Below, one piece after another: positions 14,859 to 24,105 of a stretch of DNA of 64,000 nt (positions are counted from its first letter, which is position 1; each line of letters opens with the position of its first letter). The DNA is from JAITWN01 sp964437335. GTDB taxonomy: Bacteria; Pseudomonadota; Gammaproteobacteria; SZUA-140. Position numbers and translations under genes: made by a program. Below the pieces are notes generated by a model, which saw only the letters and a list, made by a program, of their open reading frames with translations, was not told the origin of the DNA and searched no databases. Location of the stretch: the NCBI GenBank assembly GCA_964437335.1, contig CAYTGL010000005.1:1-64000 (forward strand), given 5' to 3'.

Positions 14859-17264
14859 TCACGCCGCGCCGCCCTTCTTCCCGGCGCCCCGCTTGCCCCG
14901 GCCGCGCTTCCTGCCGGTCCGGCCCGATTTCTTCTTTGCATCGCCTCTTTCCGGGGACTTTTCCCTGGATTTTTTGCCGTTGCCGGCTCCGGCATTGGCT
15001 TTGGCGCCGGATCTGGTCGCGGATTTTGCTTCGGATACGGATCGCGATTCAGCTCGGGCGCCGCGTGGGCGTTTCGCCTTCTGCGGCGGCGTTGGCATTC
15101 CGGCGAGCACGAAATCAATCGTGCGCTCGTCGAGATCGACGCGCACGACCTTGACGCGAATCCGGTCGGAAAGCCGGAAGCGCGCCCCACTGCGCTCACC
15201 GTACAAAAGGCGCTTGACTGGATCGAACACATAGTAATCGTCGCCGAGCGATGTCACATGGACCAGGCCTTGCACATATATCTCGTTGAGTTCGACGAAA
15301 AGACCGAAGCTCGTGACACCAGTGATGATCCCGTCGAATTCGGCGCCGATTTCCTCAAGCAGATATTCGCACTTGAGCCAATCGACCGCGTCGCGCGTCG
15401 CCTCATCGGCGCGGCGCTCGGTCATCGAACAGTGATCGCCATGACCCTGCATATCGGAGCCGGTATAGTAATAATCATCCTCGCTGCCGCCGGCGAGCGC
15501 GTGGCGGATCGCCCGGTGAACGAGCAGGTCCGGATAGCGCCGGATCGGCGACGTGAAGTGGGCATAGGCTTCGAGTGCGAGCCCGAAGTGGCCGGAATTC
15601 ACGGGGCCGTACATTGCCTGGGACAGGCTGCGCAACAGCACGGTCTCGATCAGCCGGCGCTCGGGACGCTCGGCGGCGTCGGCCAGCACCTTTGCGAAAT
15701 CTCCCGGCGACGGCTGGTCGCCGCCGCCAAGCTTGAGCCCGAGTTCGCGCAGGAATTCCCGCAAGTCCTCGAGCTTCTGCGCGTTTGGTTGCGGATGCGA
15801 ACGATACAGCGCCGGCAGCCCCTTTTCCTGCAGGAATTCGGCGGCGGCGACGTTCGCGGCGATCATGCACTGCTCGATCAGGCGATGCGCGTCATTGCGC
15901 TCGACCGGGACAATCTGGTCGATCTTGCGCTGTTCGCCAAACACGATGCGGGTCTCCATCGTGTCGAAGTCGATCGCGCCGCGCTTCTCGCGCGCCCGGC
16001 TGAAGGCATTGAACAGCCGGTGCAATTCCTCGAGATGCGGCATCAGTTCCCGGTGACGCGCGATGACCTCCGGATCGCCGTCGACCAGCATCGCCGCAAC
16101 CTCGTCATAGGTCAGACGCGCATGCGAGCGCATCACGCCCTCGAAGAAGCGATAACCCTGGATCTTTCCGGAATGCGTGACACGAAGCTCGCAGACCATG
16201 CAGAAACGGTCGACCTTCGGGCGGATCGAACACAGGTGGTTTGACAGGATCTCCGGCAGCATCGGCACGACATGGCCCGGGAAATAGACCGAATTGCCGC
16301 GCAGGCGCGCCTCCACATCGAGCGCGCTGCCGGGCTGCACATAATGCGAGACGTCGGCGATCGCGACCAGCAGGCGCCAGCCGCGTCCGTCACGCTCGCA
16401 CCAGACGGCGTCATCGAAATCCTTCGCGTCTTCGCCGTCGATCGTGACCAGCGGCAGCTTGCGGATATCGACTCGCCCTTTGATGTCCTCGGGCGCGATC
16501 GTCTCGGCGAAGGTCTTCGCCTCCTGCTCGACCGCGTCCGGCCAGCGATGGGGCAATTCGTGGCTGCGGATCGCGATCTCGATCTCCATGCCGGGCGCCA
16601 TGCGGTCGCCGAGGATCTCGCTGACGCGGCCTACCGGCTGCGAATGCATGCTCGGCTGCTCGCTGATCGCGGCGACGACAATCTGGCCTTCAACCGCGCC
16701 GGCGTCCTCGCCGGCCGGGATGATGATCTCGTGGCTGATGCGCTTGTTGCTCGCGACGACGAAACCGACGCCGCCTTCCCGATAAAAGCGTCCGACGACC
16801 TCCTGGGTATTGCGCTCCAGCACCTCGACCAGCGCGCCCTCGCGCCGTCCGCGCCGGTCGACGCCGATCAGGCGCACGATGATGCGGTCGCCGTGCATGA
16901 CCGGGCGCATCTGTTTCGCGCCCAGAAACACGTCGTCGCCGCCTTCGTCCGAAACCAGAAAACCGAAACCGTCCGCATGGCCGATGACCCGGCCCCGCAC
17001 GAGATTCATCTTGCTGACGATACCGTATCGACCGCGCCGGTTGCGCACGAGCTGGCCGTCGCGCTCCATCGCATTCAGGCGGCGGCGCAGGGCCTCCAGG
17101 TCGTTTTCGTCGGTCAGGTCGAGTTCTGCGGCGATCCGTTCGAGGCTGAGCGGCTCCTCGCGGGACGTCAAATGTTCGAGGATGAATTCCCGGCTCTTGA
17201 TCGGCCGTTCGTATTTCTGCGCTTCGCGCTTGGCGTGGGGGTCTTTTGGATTTTTTCCGGGCAT
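14859..17264 (-). CDS. rnr: Ribonuclease R
   Basis: 801-aa processive 3'-5' exoribonuclease that degrades structured RNA. In order: an N-terminal winged-helix region (residues about 20-85), cold-shock domains (GRVIGHADGFGFLV), the RNB catalytic domain with TIDGEDAKDFDDAV (Mg-binding Asp residues at about 277-285), and an S1 domain (EFDGIITGVTSFGLFVEL). The C-terminal 75 residues are a Lys/Gly/Ala/Arg-rich tail. The start is ATG at 17264, preferred because AGAGAAG precedes it; an in-frame TTG lies at 17297. It heads an rnr-rlmB operon. Confidence 0.95.
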   Translation of the reverse strand: MPGKNPKDPHAKREAQKYERPIKSREFILEHLTSREEPLSLERIAAELDLTDENDLEALRRRLNAMERDGQLVRNRRGRYGIVSKMNLVRGRVIGHADGFGFLVSDEGGDDVFLGAKQMRPVMHGDRIIVRLIGVDRRGRREGALVEVLERNTQEVVGRFYREGGVGFVVASNKRISHEIIIPAGEDAGAVEGQIVVAAISEQPSMHSQPVGRVSEILGDRMAPGMEIEIAIRSHELPHRWPDAVEQEAKTFAETIAPEDIKGRVDIRKLPLVTIDGEDAKDFDDAVWCERDGRGWRLLVAIADVSHYVQPGSALDVEARLRGNSVYFPGHVVPMLPEILSNHLCSIRPKVDRFCMVCELRVTHSGKIQGYRFFEGVMRSHARLTYDEVAAMLVDGDPEVIARHRELMPHLEELHRLFNAFSRAREKRGAIDFDTMETRIVFGEQRKIDQIVPVERNDAHRLIEQCMIAANVAAAEFLQEKGLPALYRSHPQPNAQKLEDLREFLRELGLKLGGGDQPSPGDFAKVLADAAERPERRLIETVLLRSLSQAMYGPVNSGHFGLALEAYAHFTSPIRRYPDLLVHRAIRHALAGGSEDDYYYTGSDMQGHGDHCSMTERRADEATRDAVDWLKCEYLLEEIGAEFDGIITGVTSFGLFVELNEIYVQGLVHVTSLGDDYYVFDPVKRLLYGERSGARFRLSDRIRVKVVRVDLDERTIDFVLAGMPTPPQKAKRPRGARAESRSVSEAKSATRSGAKANAGAGNGKKSREKSPERGDAKKKSGRTGRKRGRGKRGAGKKGGAA

Positions 17265-17343
17265 TAGCTTCTCTGTTCGTAGTAGCTGGTCGTACAAAAG
17301 GTGAGAAAGGGTGTCATCATCGAGCGGTAAGCAACCGGGCAGT

Positions 17344-17372
17344 TTGACATTATGACACCGTCTGGGTAAAGT
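17344..17372 (+). promoter_or_regulatory. Promoter of tRNA-Leu
   Basis: TTGACA (17344-17349), 17-nt spacer, TAAAGT (17367-17372). The expected start is about 12 nt upstream of the mature tRNA 5' end. This is a close sigma-70 match with optimal spacing. Confidence 0.65.
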
Positions 17373-17391
17373 TGCGCAGTTTTACGGCACT

Positions 17392-17478
17392 GCCGGGGTG
17401 GCGAAATTGGTAGACGCGCTAGCTTCAGGTGCTAGTGGGGGAAACCCCGTGGAGGTTCAAGTCCTCTCCTCGGCACCA
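17392..17478 (+). tRNA. tRNA-Leu (CAG)
   Basis: 87-nt type II tRNA with encoded CCA (17476-17478). The acceptor stem GCCGGGG pairs with CCTCGGC (one G-U). The D-arm contains TGGTAGACGC, the anticodon arm is CTAGC-TTCAGGT-GCTAG giving anticodon CAG, the variable arm is GGGG-GAAA-CCCC-type, and the T-arm is GGAGG-TTCAAGT-CCTCT. It lies between divergent rnr and convergent tilS. Confidence 0.96.
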
Positions 17479-17504
17479 ATGTTATGCTCCCCTGTTCGCC
17501 GCGA

Positions 17505-18923
17505 TCAATCCGCGCAATTCCCGCCGTAAGTACGATGAGCACGGTGAAACGCATCCTGGACACCGGAATTCGGCTTCCAGACAACTTCGAGCCCGCCCTC
17601 GCCCCGACCTGACTGCCAGCCTTCGCAAATGCAGACGCCGGCGACCGCGGCGAGCACATCACCGACGTAGACCAGCGGCACGCGTTCCCGCAACCACGGC
17701 GGAATCCCCGCGTCCTGCAGCAGTTTCTTCAACGCATGGGACTGGCCGCGCCCGGCCGGACGACAGCGCTCGCCGCCTCGGCGATAGCGTACCGTCACCG
17801 GCCCGTCGGCAGTGCGCAACGACCGCAGGCCCACCGCCGGTTCCATCGCCGGTGTCAGGTTCAGGCGCCCGCCATCCGGCAGCGTCAGCGGCGTCGTGAC
17901 GTCCCATCGCAGAACGATATCCGGATCATGCGGCGCTGACGGCCGCATACCAAAGACGAGATCGCGGTAACGCCGGATCTCGGCGCCGGGCCACGCCAGC
18001 ACGGGGCTTGCGTCGGGTGCCGCGGCGAGCACGTCCTCGCGCAGACGTACGAGATGCGCGGTCGATGGCAACGGCAGGCCGAGCCGGTGCAGCCACGCGC
18101 GCAGCGCGTTCGCCTGGCGCTCGTGATCGAGTGCTGCGAGTGCCGGCGCCGACAGCGTGCCGGGTTCAGTCCCGATCAAGCTGGCAAGATCCTGCTCTGC
18201 GAGCGTATCGAGCAGTCTGGCCGCAGAGGCGCTGTGCGAGGCGCTGCGCGAGACAGTGCGAGCCGCCGCCGGCCAGTGCGCCTTCAGGCGCGGCAGGATT
18301 TCGTGGCGCAGGAAGTTGCGCCGCAGGCCGGTGTCGGTATTGCTCGGGTCTTCGATCCATTGCAGGCCTTCCGCGACGGCTACGCTCATGATGGCCTCAC
18401 GAGCACAGCCGAGCAGCGGCCGCGCATGCCAGCCAGCCGCGAAGGATTCAATGATCGGCATTGCAGCGAGGCCATGCGGGCCCGCACCGCGCAGCAATTG
18501 CAGTAACACTGTCTCAGCCTGGTCGTCTACGTGGTGGGCGGTCAGCAGGCAGTCGCCCGTTTCGATGAGCGCGGCAATCGCCGCATAACGCGCCGCGCGC
18601 GCGGCGGCCTCGGGGCTTTCGCCACGCGCTGCGCGCGCGGCGACCTTCAGCGTGACCAGCGGAATTCCGAGTCGCTCGCATTCGATCTCGCAATGACGCG
18701 CCCAGCGCGCCGATTCCGCATGCAGGCCGTGATCGACGTGCACTGCGCCGAACTTTGCGGTGACGCTGCCGCGCATTTGCGCGCAGAGGTGCAGCAGGAC
18801 GGTGGAATCGAGTCCGCCGCTGAAGGCGATGCAATAACGGCGGATGTGCGGCGAGCGTTGGAAAAACCCGGCGAGTTGCCGCCCCGGGCGGTCGCTGTCC
18901 GTGCGTTCAGCCCTTGTAGACAC
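17505..18923 (-). CDS. tilS: tRNA(Ile)-lysidine synthase TilS
   Basis: 472-aa enzyme that converts the wobble C of tRNA-Ile2 (CAU) to lysidine. The PP-loop SGGLDS is at residues 35-40, followed by GAVHVDHGLHAES and CLLTAHHVDDQAETVLLQLL. The C-terminal substrate-binding domain contains VRYRRGGERCRPAGR and HALKKLLQDAGIPPWLR. The start is GTG at 18923, overlapping the last 17 nt of accA, so the genes are coupled. The accA-tilS pair is conserved. Confidence 0.95.
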   Translation of the reverse strand: MSTRAERTDSDRPGRQLAGFFQRSPHIRRYCIAFSGGLDSTVLLHLCAQMRGSVTAKFGAVHVDHGLHAESARWARHCEIECERLGIPLVTLKVAARAARGESPEAAARAARYAAIAALIETGDCLLTAHHVDDQAETVLLQLLRGAGPHGLAAMPIIESFAAGWHARPLLGCAREAIMSVAVAEGLQWIEDPSNTDTGLRRNFLRHEILPRLKAHWPAAARTVSRSASHSASAARLLDTLAEQDLASLIGTEPGTLSAPALAALDHERQANALRAWLHRLGLPLPSTAHLVRLREDVLAAAPDASPVLAWPGAEIRRYRDLVFGMRPSAPHDPDIVLRWDVTTPLTLPDGGRLNLTPAMEPAVGLRSLRTADGPVTVRYRRGGERCRPAGRGQSHALKKLLQDAGIPPWLRERVPLVYVGDVLAAVAGVCICEGWQSGRGEGGLEVVWKPNSGVQDAFHRAHRTYGGNCAD

Positions 18924-19866
18924 CGTAACTCATGAGACGCTGATAACGCGCCTCGACCAGCGCTTCCGGCGACAAACCCTCAAGGCGATCGAGCGCGGCG
19001 ACCAGTACCTTGCGGATTGACTGCGCAGTCGCATCGATGTTGCGATGCGCCCCGCCGAGCGGCTCATCGATGACTTCGTCAATAAGCTTCAACTCCTTGA
19101 GTCGCTTGGAGGTGATGCCCATCGCCTCGGCGGCGTCGGCGGCCTTGGCCGCGCTCTTCCACAGGATCGATGCGCATCCCTCCGGCGAGATAACCGAGTA
19201 AGTGCTGTATTGCAGCATCATGACGCAATCACCGACGCCGATCGCGAGCGCGCCGCCCGAGCCGCCCTCGCCTATGACCATGCACACGACCGGCGTCTTC
19301 AGGCCCGACAGCACGCGCAGGTTGCGCGCAATCGCCTCGCTCTGCCCGCGCTCCTCGGCGCCGACGCCAGGATAGGCGCCGGGCGTATCGATGAAGGTCA
19401 CGACCGGCATTTTGAAGCGTTCGGCGAGCCCCATCAGGCGCAGCGCCTTGCGATAGCCCTCGGGCCGGGGCATGCCGAAGTTACGCCTGACCTTCTCGTT
19501 GGTATCGCGCCCCTTCTGATGCCCGATAATGATGACCGGCCGGCCGTCAAGCCGGCCGATGCCACCGACGATCGCGGCGTCGTCGGAATAACGCCGGTCG
19601 CCGTGCAGTTCCTCGAAATCGGTGATGATACGCTCGACGTAGTCGAGGGTGTAGGGCCGTTGCGGGTGCCGCGCCAGTTGCGCGATTTGCCACGAGGTTA
19701 GCGACGAGAAGATCGACTCGGTCAGCGAGCGGGCCTTGGCTTCGAGCCGCGTGATCTCCTCGTTGATGTTGATTTCCTGGTCATTGCCGACGTAGCGGAG
19801 CTCCTCGATCTTTTCCTCGAGTTCGGCAATCGGCAGTTCAAAATCGAGATAGTTGGTCTTGTTCAT
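18907..19866 (-). CDS. accA: Acetyl-CoA carboxylase carboxyltransferase subunit alpha
   Basis: 319-aa alpha subunit of the carboxyltransferase that makes malonyl-CoA with AccD. Features: MNKTNYLDFELPIAELEEKI, GHQKGRDTNEKVRRNFGMPR, VVTFIDTPGAYPGVGAEERG and GEGGSGGALAIGVGD (biotin/oxyanion site region). Full length. It lies between dnaE and tilS. The 142-nt gap from dnaE contains a REP-like palindrome. Confidence 0.97.
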   Translation of the reverse strand: MNKTNYLDFELPIAELEEKIEELRYVGNDQEININEEITRLEAKARSLTESIFSSLTSWQIAQLARHPQRPYTLDYVERIITDFEELHGDRRYSDDAAIVGGIGRLDGRPVIIIGHQKGRDTNEKVRRNFGMPRPEGYRKALRLMGLAERFKMPVVTFIDTPGAYPGVGAEERGQSEAIARNLRVLSGLKTPVVCMVIGEGGSGGALAIGVGDCVMMLQYSTYSVISPEGCASILWKSAAKAADAAEAMGITSKRLKELKLIDEVIDEPLGGAHRNIDATAQSIRKVLVAALDRLEGLSPEALVEARYQRLMSYGVYKG

Positions 19867-19932
19867 GGTTCTCGGGGGTATTTCGCGGCACCGGGCCTAA
19901 AGTTCGTCATTATACGAGCTAATCGCCGTCTT

Positions 19933-20006
19933 GGGGACAGACCACGTAATCTTCGGGCAAATGTCCGGCCCTCCGCGCTTCCCTGGAGGAAACACGGCCT
20001 GTCCCC
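19933..20006. repeat. REP-like element with GGGGACAG / CTGTCCCC ends
   Basis: The left end GGGGACAGACCACG (19933-19946) and the right end CACGGCCTGTCCCC (19993-20006) are imperfect inverted repeats. The 46-nt interior contains GTCCGGCCCTCC..GGAGGA. The element ends 2 nt from the dnaE stop codon and sits in the dnaE-accA gap. Elements starting GGGGACAG are common in gammaproteobacterial genomes (from knowledge of REP/RAYT families); only one copy is seen in this window. Confidence 0.65.
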
Positions 20007-20008
20007 GC

Positions 20009-23000
20009 TCAGTAAATGACACGCACGCCATCCTCTCCGGCGACCTCGCATAGCCGGTGCAGCAATTCGTCGGTCGGATTGACCTTCCACTCCTGCCCGA
20101 GACTCATGCGCGCGCTCGCCGCGCGGCCCCGGTAGTTGATCCAGACCGGGCAGATTTCCGCGCGGAACGGTTCGAGTATTCCGGCCAGCGCGCGGCAAAG
20201 CCCGTTTGCGTCGCCGCCGTTGCGCAGATCGATCTCGAGACCGCGGGCATAGCTCGCACGGGCGTGATCGATATCATGAATCTTCTCGGCGTTCATGCGG
20301 AAGCCGCCGGAATAATCATCGACGCTGACCACCCCTTCGACGACCAGCAGGCGATCCTTGACCAGCAGGTCGCGATAACGCTGGTAGGCTTCTGCGAATA
20401 CGCCGATCTCTATCCGACCGCTACGGTCATCGAGCGTCACGAAGGCGATGCGATCACCGCGCTTGCTGTTCATCGTTCGCAACGCGACGACCAGGCCGGC
20501 GACGACGACGGTCTGGTCCGAGGTCGGTCGCAGCCCGGCGATCGCTGACGTTACGAAGCGCGCGAGTTCCTTGCGGTAACGCTCGATCGGGTGGCCCGTC
20601 AGATACAGGCCGAGTGTCTCCTTCTCTCCCTGCAGGCGGCGCTCCTCGCTCCACTCGGGCACCGCGGAGTTCAGAGAGGCATGATGGGCGTCGATTTCCC
20701 GGACCAGAACGCCGCCTCCGCCGAACAAGTCGTCCTGCCCGACCTCCTGGTCGCGCAACTGCCGCTCGGCCCATTGCAAGGCCTCGGTCAGCAAATGAAT
20801 CGAACGGGCCCGATTGGCATCGAGCAGATCGAGTGCGCCGGCGCGAATCAGGGCCTCGAGTACGCGGCGGTTTGCACGGCGCGAATCGATGCGCCTGCAC
20901 AGGTCGAACAGGTCGGTGAACGGGCCGTTTGCGTCCCGTTCAGCGAGGATGCCGTCCAGTGCGGCGGCGCCAACGCCCTTGATCGCGCCGAGACCATAGA
21001 GGATCGTGCGATCGCCATTGACGGTGAATGCGTAGTCGCAGCGATTGATGTCCGGCGGCTGTACCTCAAGCCCCATCGTCCGGCACTCGTCGATCAGCAT
21101 GACGACCTTGTCGGTGTTGTCCATGTCGGCGGACAGCACCGAGGCCATGAAGTCCGCTGGATAATGGGCCTTGAGCCAGGCGGTCTGGTAGGCGATCAGC
21201 GCATAGGCCGCGGAATGCGACTTGTTGAAACCATAGCCTGCGAACTTGTCCATCAGGTCGAAGATATATTCCGCGGTCTTCGCGGCGACCCCGCGCGCGG
21301 TCGCCCCGGTAACGAAGATGTCCTTCTGTTTGGCCATTTCCTCGGGCAGCTTCTTGCCCATTGCGCGCCGCAACAAATCTGCCTGGCCGAGCGTATAGCC
21401 GGCCAGCACCTGCGCAATTTGCATGACCTGCTCCTGGTACAGGATCACCCCGTAGGTCGGCCTGAGGATCGGCTCGAGATCCGGATGCGGATAATTGACC
21501 TTTGCGCGGCCATGCTTGCGGTCGATGAAGTCGTCGACCATGCCGGACTGCAAGGGGCCGGGCCGGAACAGGGCGACCAGCGCGATCATGTCATCGAAGC
21601 AATCCGGCTGCAGGCGCTTGATCAGATCCTTCATACCGCGCGATTCGAGCTGGAATACCGCGGTCGTCGCGCAGGACTTGAGCAGGTCGAAGGTCGGCGC
21701 GTCGTCCATCGGCAAGCGGCTGACGTCGATGGCCGTGCCGCAACGCCGGTTGATGGTGCGCACGCAGCGATCGATGATCGTCAGCGTGCGGAGCCCCAGA
21801 AAGTCGAACTTGACGAGGCCGACGGCCTCGATGTCCTTCATGTCGAACTGGGTTACCGGGTTCCCTGAACCCTGTTCGCAATACAGCGGCGCGAAATCGG
21901 TCAGCGCCGACGGCGCGATGACGACGCCGCCGGCGTGCCGGCCGGCGTTGCGCACCAGGCCCTCGAGCTTCAGCGCCAGATCGATCAGCGTGCCGACCTC
22001 CTCTTCCGACCGGTAACGCCGCTGCAGTTCCTCTTCCGAGGCGAGCGCCTTTTCCAGCGTCATGCCGAGCTCGAACGGGATCAGCTTCGCGATCTTGTCG
22101 ACGAAGCCGTAGGGGTGACCGAGCACCCGGCCGACGTCGCGCACGACGGCCTTCGCCGCCATCGTGCCGTAGGTGATGATCTGCGACACCCGGTCGCGAC
22201 CGTATCGGTTCGCGACATAGTCGATCACGCGATCGCGGCCGTCCATGCAGAAGTCGATATCGAAATCCGGCAGCGACACGCGCTCCGGATTCAGGAAGCG
22301 CTCGAACAGCAGGTCATAGCGGAGCGGATCCAGATCGGTGATGTCGAGCGCCCAGGCAACCAGCGAGCCGGCGCCGGAGCCGCGACCCGGTCCGACCGGG
22401 ATGCCGTTGTCCTTGGCCCAGCGGATGAAGTCGGCGACGATGAGGAAGTAGCCGGAAAATCCCATTTTGACGATGACATCGAGCTCATGCTCGAGCCGCG
22501 ATCGATAACGTTCCGAAACACCGGATCCGGTCGCAGCAGCCGCATCCAGGCCCGCGAGTCGGCGCGCCAGACCGGCGCGGGCCTCGGTGACGAAAAACGA
22601 CTCGGTCGTCATGCCGTCCGGGACCGGAAAGTCCGGCAGTACGTTTTCGCCGAGCGTCAGCTCGAGATTGCAGCGCCGCGCAATCTCTACGGTATTCTCG
22701 ATCGCCTCCGGGAGGTCGCTGAACAGCTCCGCCATTTCCTGCGGCGAGCGCAGGTATTGTTGCTCACTGTATGAACGGGCCCGTCGTGGATCGTCGAGGA
22801 TGCGGCCTTCGTGGATGCAGACGCGCGCCTCGTGGGCCTCAAAATCCCCGCGCGCGAGAAAGCGCACGTCGTTGGTCGCAACGACCGGCATCGATTGCGC
22901 GATCGCGAGTTCGACCGCATCGTGGACAAAACGCTCCTCATCCGGCCGTCCGGTGCGCACCAGCTCGAGATAGCAGCGACCCGGAAAGTCGCCGCGCCAG

Positions 23001-23467
23001 GCCCCGAGCAGTGCCGCGGCCTCGTCCGGACGGCCGGCGAGCAGGGCCTGGCCGAAATCGGCGTGTTGGCCGGCGAGCAGGATCAGCCCGGCGGACGCAC
23101 CGTGCAGCCAGTCGCGGCGCAGCGTCGGATGCTGCTGAAGATGCTGGCCTTCGATATAGGCCCGGGTGATCAGCCGGGTCAGGTTCAGATAGCCGGTGCG
23201 ATCCTGACACAGCAGGACCACGCGAAACGGCTGCTTGGGCCCGGCCTCGTTGTGCAGCCACAGATCGGCCCCGATGATCGGCTTGACCCCGGCCGTGATC
23301 GCCGCCTTGTAGAACTTGACCATCGAGAACAGGTTGCACTGGTCCGTCACCGCAACCGCAGGCATGCCGGCCTGCACGGTCGCCGCGACCAGTGGCTTGA
23401 TCTCGACGAGGCCGTCGATCAGCGAATAATCGGTATGCAGTCTCAGGTGCACGAAGGCGGGCGACAT
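20009..23467 (-). CDS. dnaE: DNA polymerase III subunit alpha
   Basis: 1152-aa catalytic subunit of the replicative polymerase (family about 1160). The PHP domain begins VHLRLHTDYSLIDGLVEIK. The polymerase active-site Asps are in SLPDFDIDFCMDGRDRVIDY at about residue 400. The fingers and helix-hairpin-helix regions and a C-terminal OB-fold with VVVAGLVVALRTMNSKRGD are present. The start is ATG at 23467 (MSPAFVHL); a much longer upstream open frame overlaps rnhB and is not translated. The frame is intact with no intein. Confidence 0.97.
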   Translation of the reverse strand: MSPAFVHLRLHTDYSLIDGLVEIKPLVAATVQAGMPAVAVTDQCNLFSMVKFYKAAITAGVKPIIGADLWLHNEAGPKQPFRVVLLCQDRTGYLNLTRLITRAYIEGQHLQQHPTLRRDWLHGASAGLILLAGQHADFGQALLAGRPDEAAALLGAWRGDFPGRCYLELVRTGRPDEERFVHDAVELAIAQSMPVVATNDVRFLARGDFEAHEARVCIHEGRILDDPRRARSYSEQQYLRSPQEMAELFSDLPEAIENTVEIARRCNLELTLGENVLPDFPVPDGMTTESFFVTEARAGLARRLAGLDAAAATGSGVSERYRSRLEHELDVIVKMGFSGYFLIVADFIRWAKDNGIPVGPGRGSGAGSLVAWALDITDLDPLRYDLLFERFLNPERVSLPDFDIDFCMDGRDRVIDYVANRYGRDRVSQIITYGTMAAKAVVRDVGRVLGHPYGFVDKIAKLIPFELGMTLEKALASEEELQRRYRSEEEVGTLIDLALKLEGLVRNAGRHAGGVVIAPSALTDFAPLYCEQGSGNPVTQFDMKDIEAVGLVKFDFLGLRTLTIIDRCVRTINRRCGTAIDVSRLPMDDAPTFDLLKSCATTAVFQLESRGMKDLIKRLQPDCFDDMIALVALFRPGPLQSGMVDDFIDRKHGRAKVNYPHPDLEPILRPTYGVILYQEQVMQIAQVLAGYTLGQADLLRRAMGKKLPEEMAKQKDIFVTGATARGVAAKTAEYIFDLMDKFAGYGFNKSHSAAYALIAYQTAWLKAHYPADFMASVLSADMDNTDKVVMLIDECRTMGLEVQPPDINRCDYAFTVNGDRTILYGLGAIKGVGAAALDGILAERDANGPFTDLFDLCRRIDSRRANRRVLEALIRAGALDLLDANRARSIHLLTEALQWAERQLRDQEVGQDDLFGGGGVLVREIDAHHASLNSAVPEWSEERRLQGEKETLGLYLTGHPIERYRKELARFVTSAIAGLRPTSDQTVVVAGLVVALRTMNSKRGDRIAFVTLDDRSGRIEIGVFAEAYQRYRDLLVKDRLLVVEGVVSVDDYSGGFRMNAEKIHDIDHARASYARGLEIDLRNGGDANGLCRALAGILEPFRAEICPVWINYRGRAASARMSLGQEWKVNPTDELLHRLCEVAGEDGVRVIY

Positions 23468-23495
23468 GGCCGGTATTTTACCCAAAACCGGACTC

Positions 23496-23518
23496 GGGGT
23501 CAGAGTCGTTTGATCCCC
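23496..23518. repeat. REP-like sequence supplying the rnhB stop codon
   Basis: GGGGTCAGAGTCGTTTGATC plus CCC on the plus strand; its first 15 bases match the repeat starting at 5838. The TGA stop of rnhB (23500-23502, read on the minus strand) and the last four codons lie within it, so the C-terminus of RNase HII is encoded by repeat sequence. Confidence 0.6.
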
Positions 23519-24105
23519 GTCAGCACGGCCCGTACCGGGCCGAAGCTGCGGCGGTGGACCGGAGAGACCCCGAGATTCGCCAGCGCCGCGACATGATCCC
23601 GGGTCGGATAGCCCTTGTGACGGGCGAAACCGTAGCCGGGATACTCGGCTTCGAGGCGCAGCATCTCCCGGTCCCGCGTGACCTTGGCGAGGATCGAGGC
23701 CGCGGCGACCGCGGCCAGCTTCTGATCCCCCTTGATGACCGCGACCGCGGGACAGGCAAGCCGCGGGCAATGGCAGCCGTCTATCCAGGCCTGCGCCGGG
23801 CCGGGATCGAGCGCCTCGACGGCGCGCTGCATCGCGAGCAGGCTGGCCTGAAGGATATTGAGGCGATCGATCTCGTCGACCTCGGCACGACTGAGCGCAA
23901 ATGCAAGCGCCAGGGTCATGATCTCATCGAAGAGGCGTTCGCGTCGGGATGCACTGAGCGTCTTGGAATCGGCAAGGCCTGCGATTGGCCGCGCCGGATC
24001 GAGGATCACTGCGGCGGCGATGACGGGTCCCGCCAGCGGCCCGCGGCCCGCCTCGTCGACCCCGGCCGTGCGCGGTTCGCCGGCCCGCGGGTATGCCGGG
24101 ATCAT
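23500..24105 (-). CDS. rnhB: Ribonuclease HII
   Basis: 201-aa enzyme that cleaves RNA in RNA-DNA hybrids and at misincorporated ribonucleotides. The catalytic D17-E18 are in TAGVDEAGRGPLAGPVIAAA, with further acidic residues in WIDGCHCPRL, and AAVAAASILAKVTRD downstream. The start is ATG at 24105 (MIPAYPRAG), overlapping the lpxB stop by 4 nt (ATGA). The last residues GIKRL come from a dispersed repeat that also provides the stop codon. Confidence 0.95.
   Translation of the reverse strand: MIPAYPRAGEPRTAGVDEAGRGPLAGPVIAAAVILDPARPIAGLADSKTLSASRRERLFDEIMTLALAFALSRAEVDEIDRLNILQASLLAMQRAVEALDPGPAQAWIDGCHCPRLACPAVAVIKGDQKLAAVAAASILAKVTRDREMLRLEAEYPGYGFARHKGYPTRDHVAALANLGVSPVHRRSFGPVRAVLTGIKRL

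Noticed and set aside
23468..23770. N-terminal extension of dnaE by about 100 codons
   Set aside because: Overlaps rnhB in another frame; the family N-terminus begins at the ATG at 23467.
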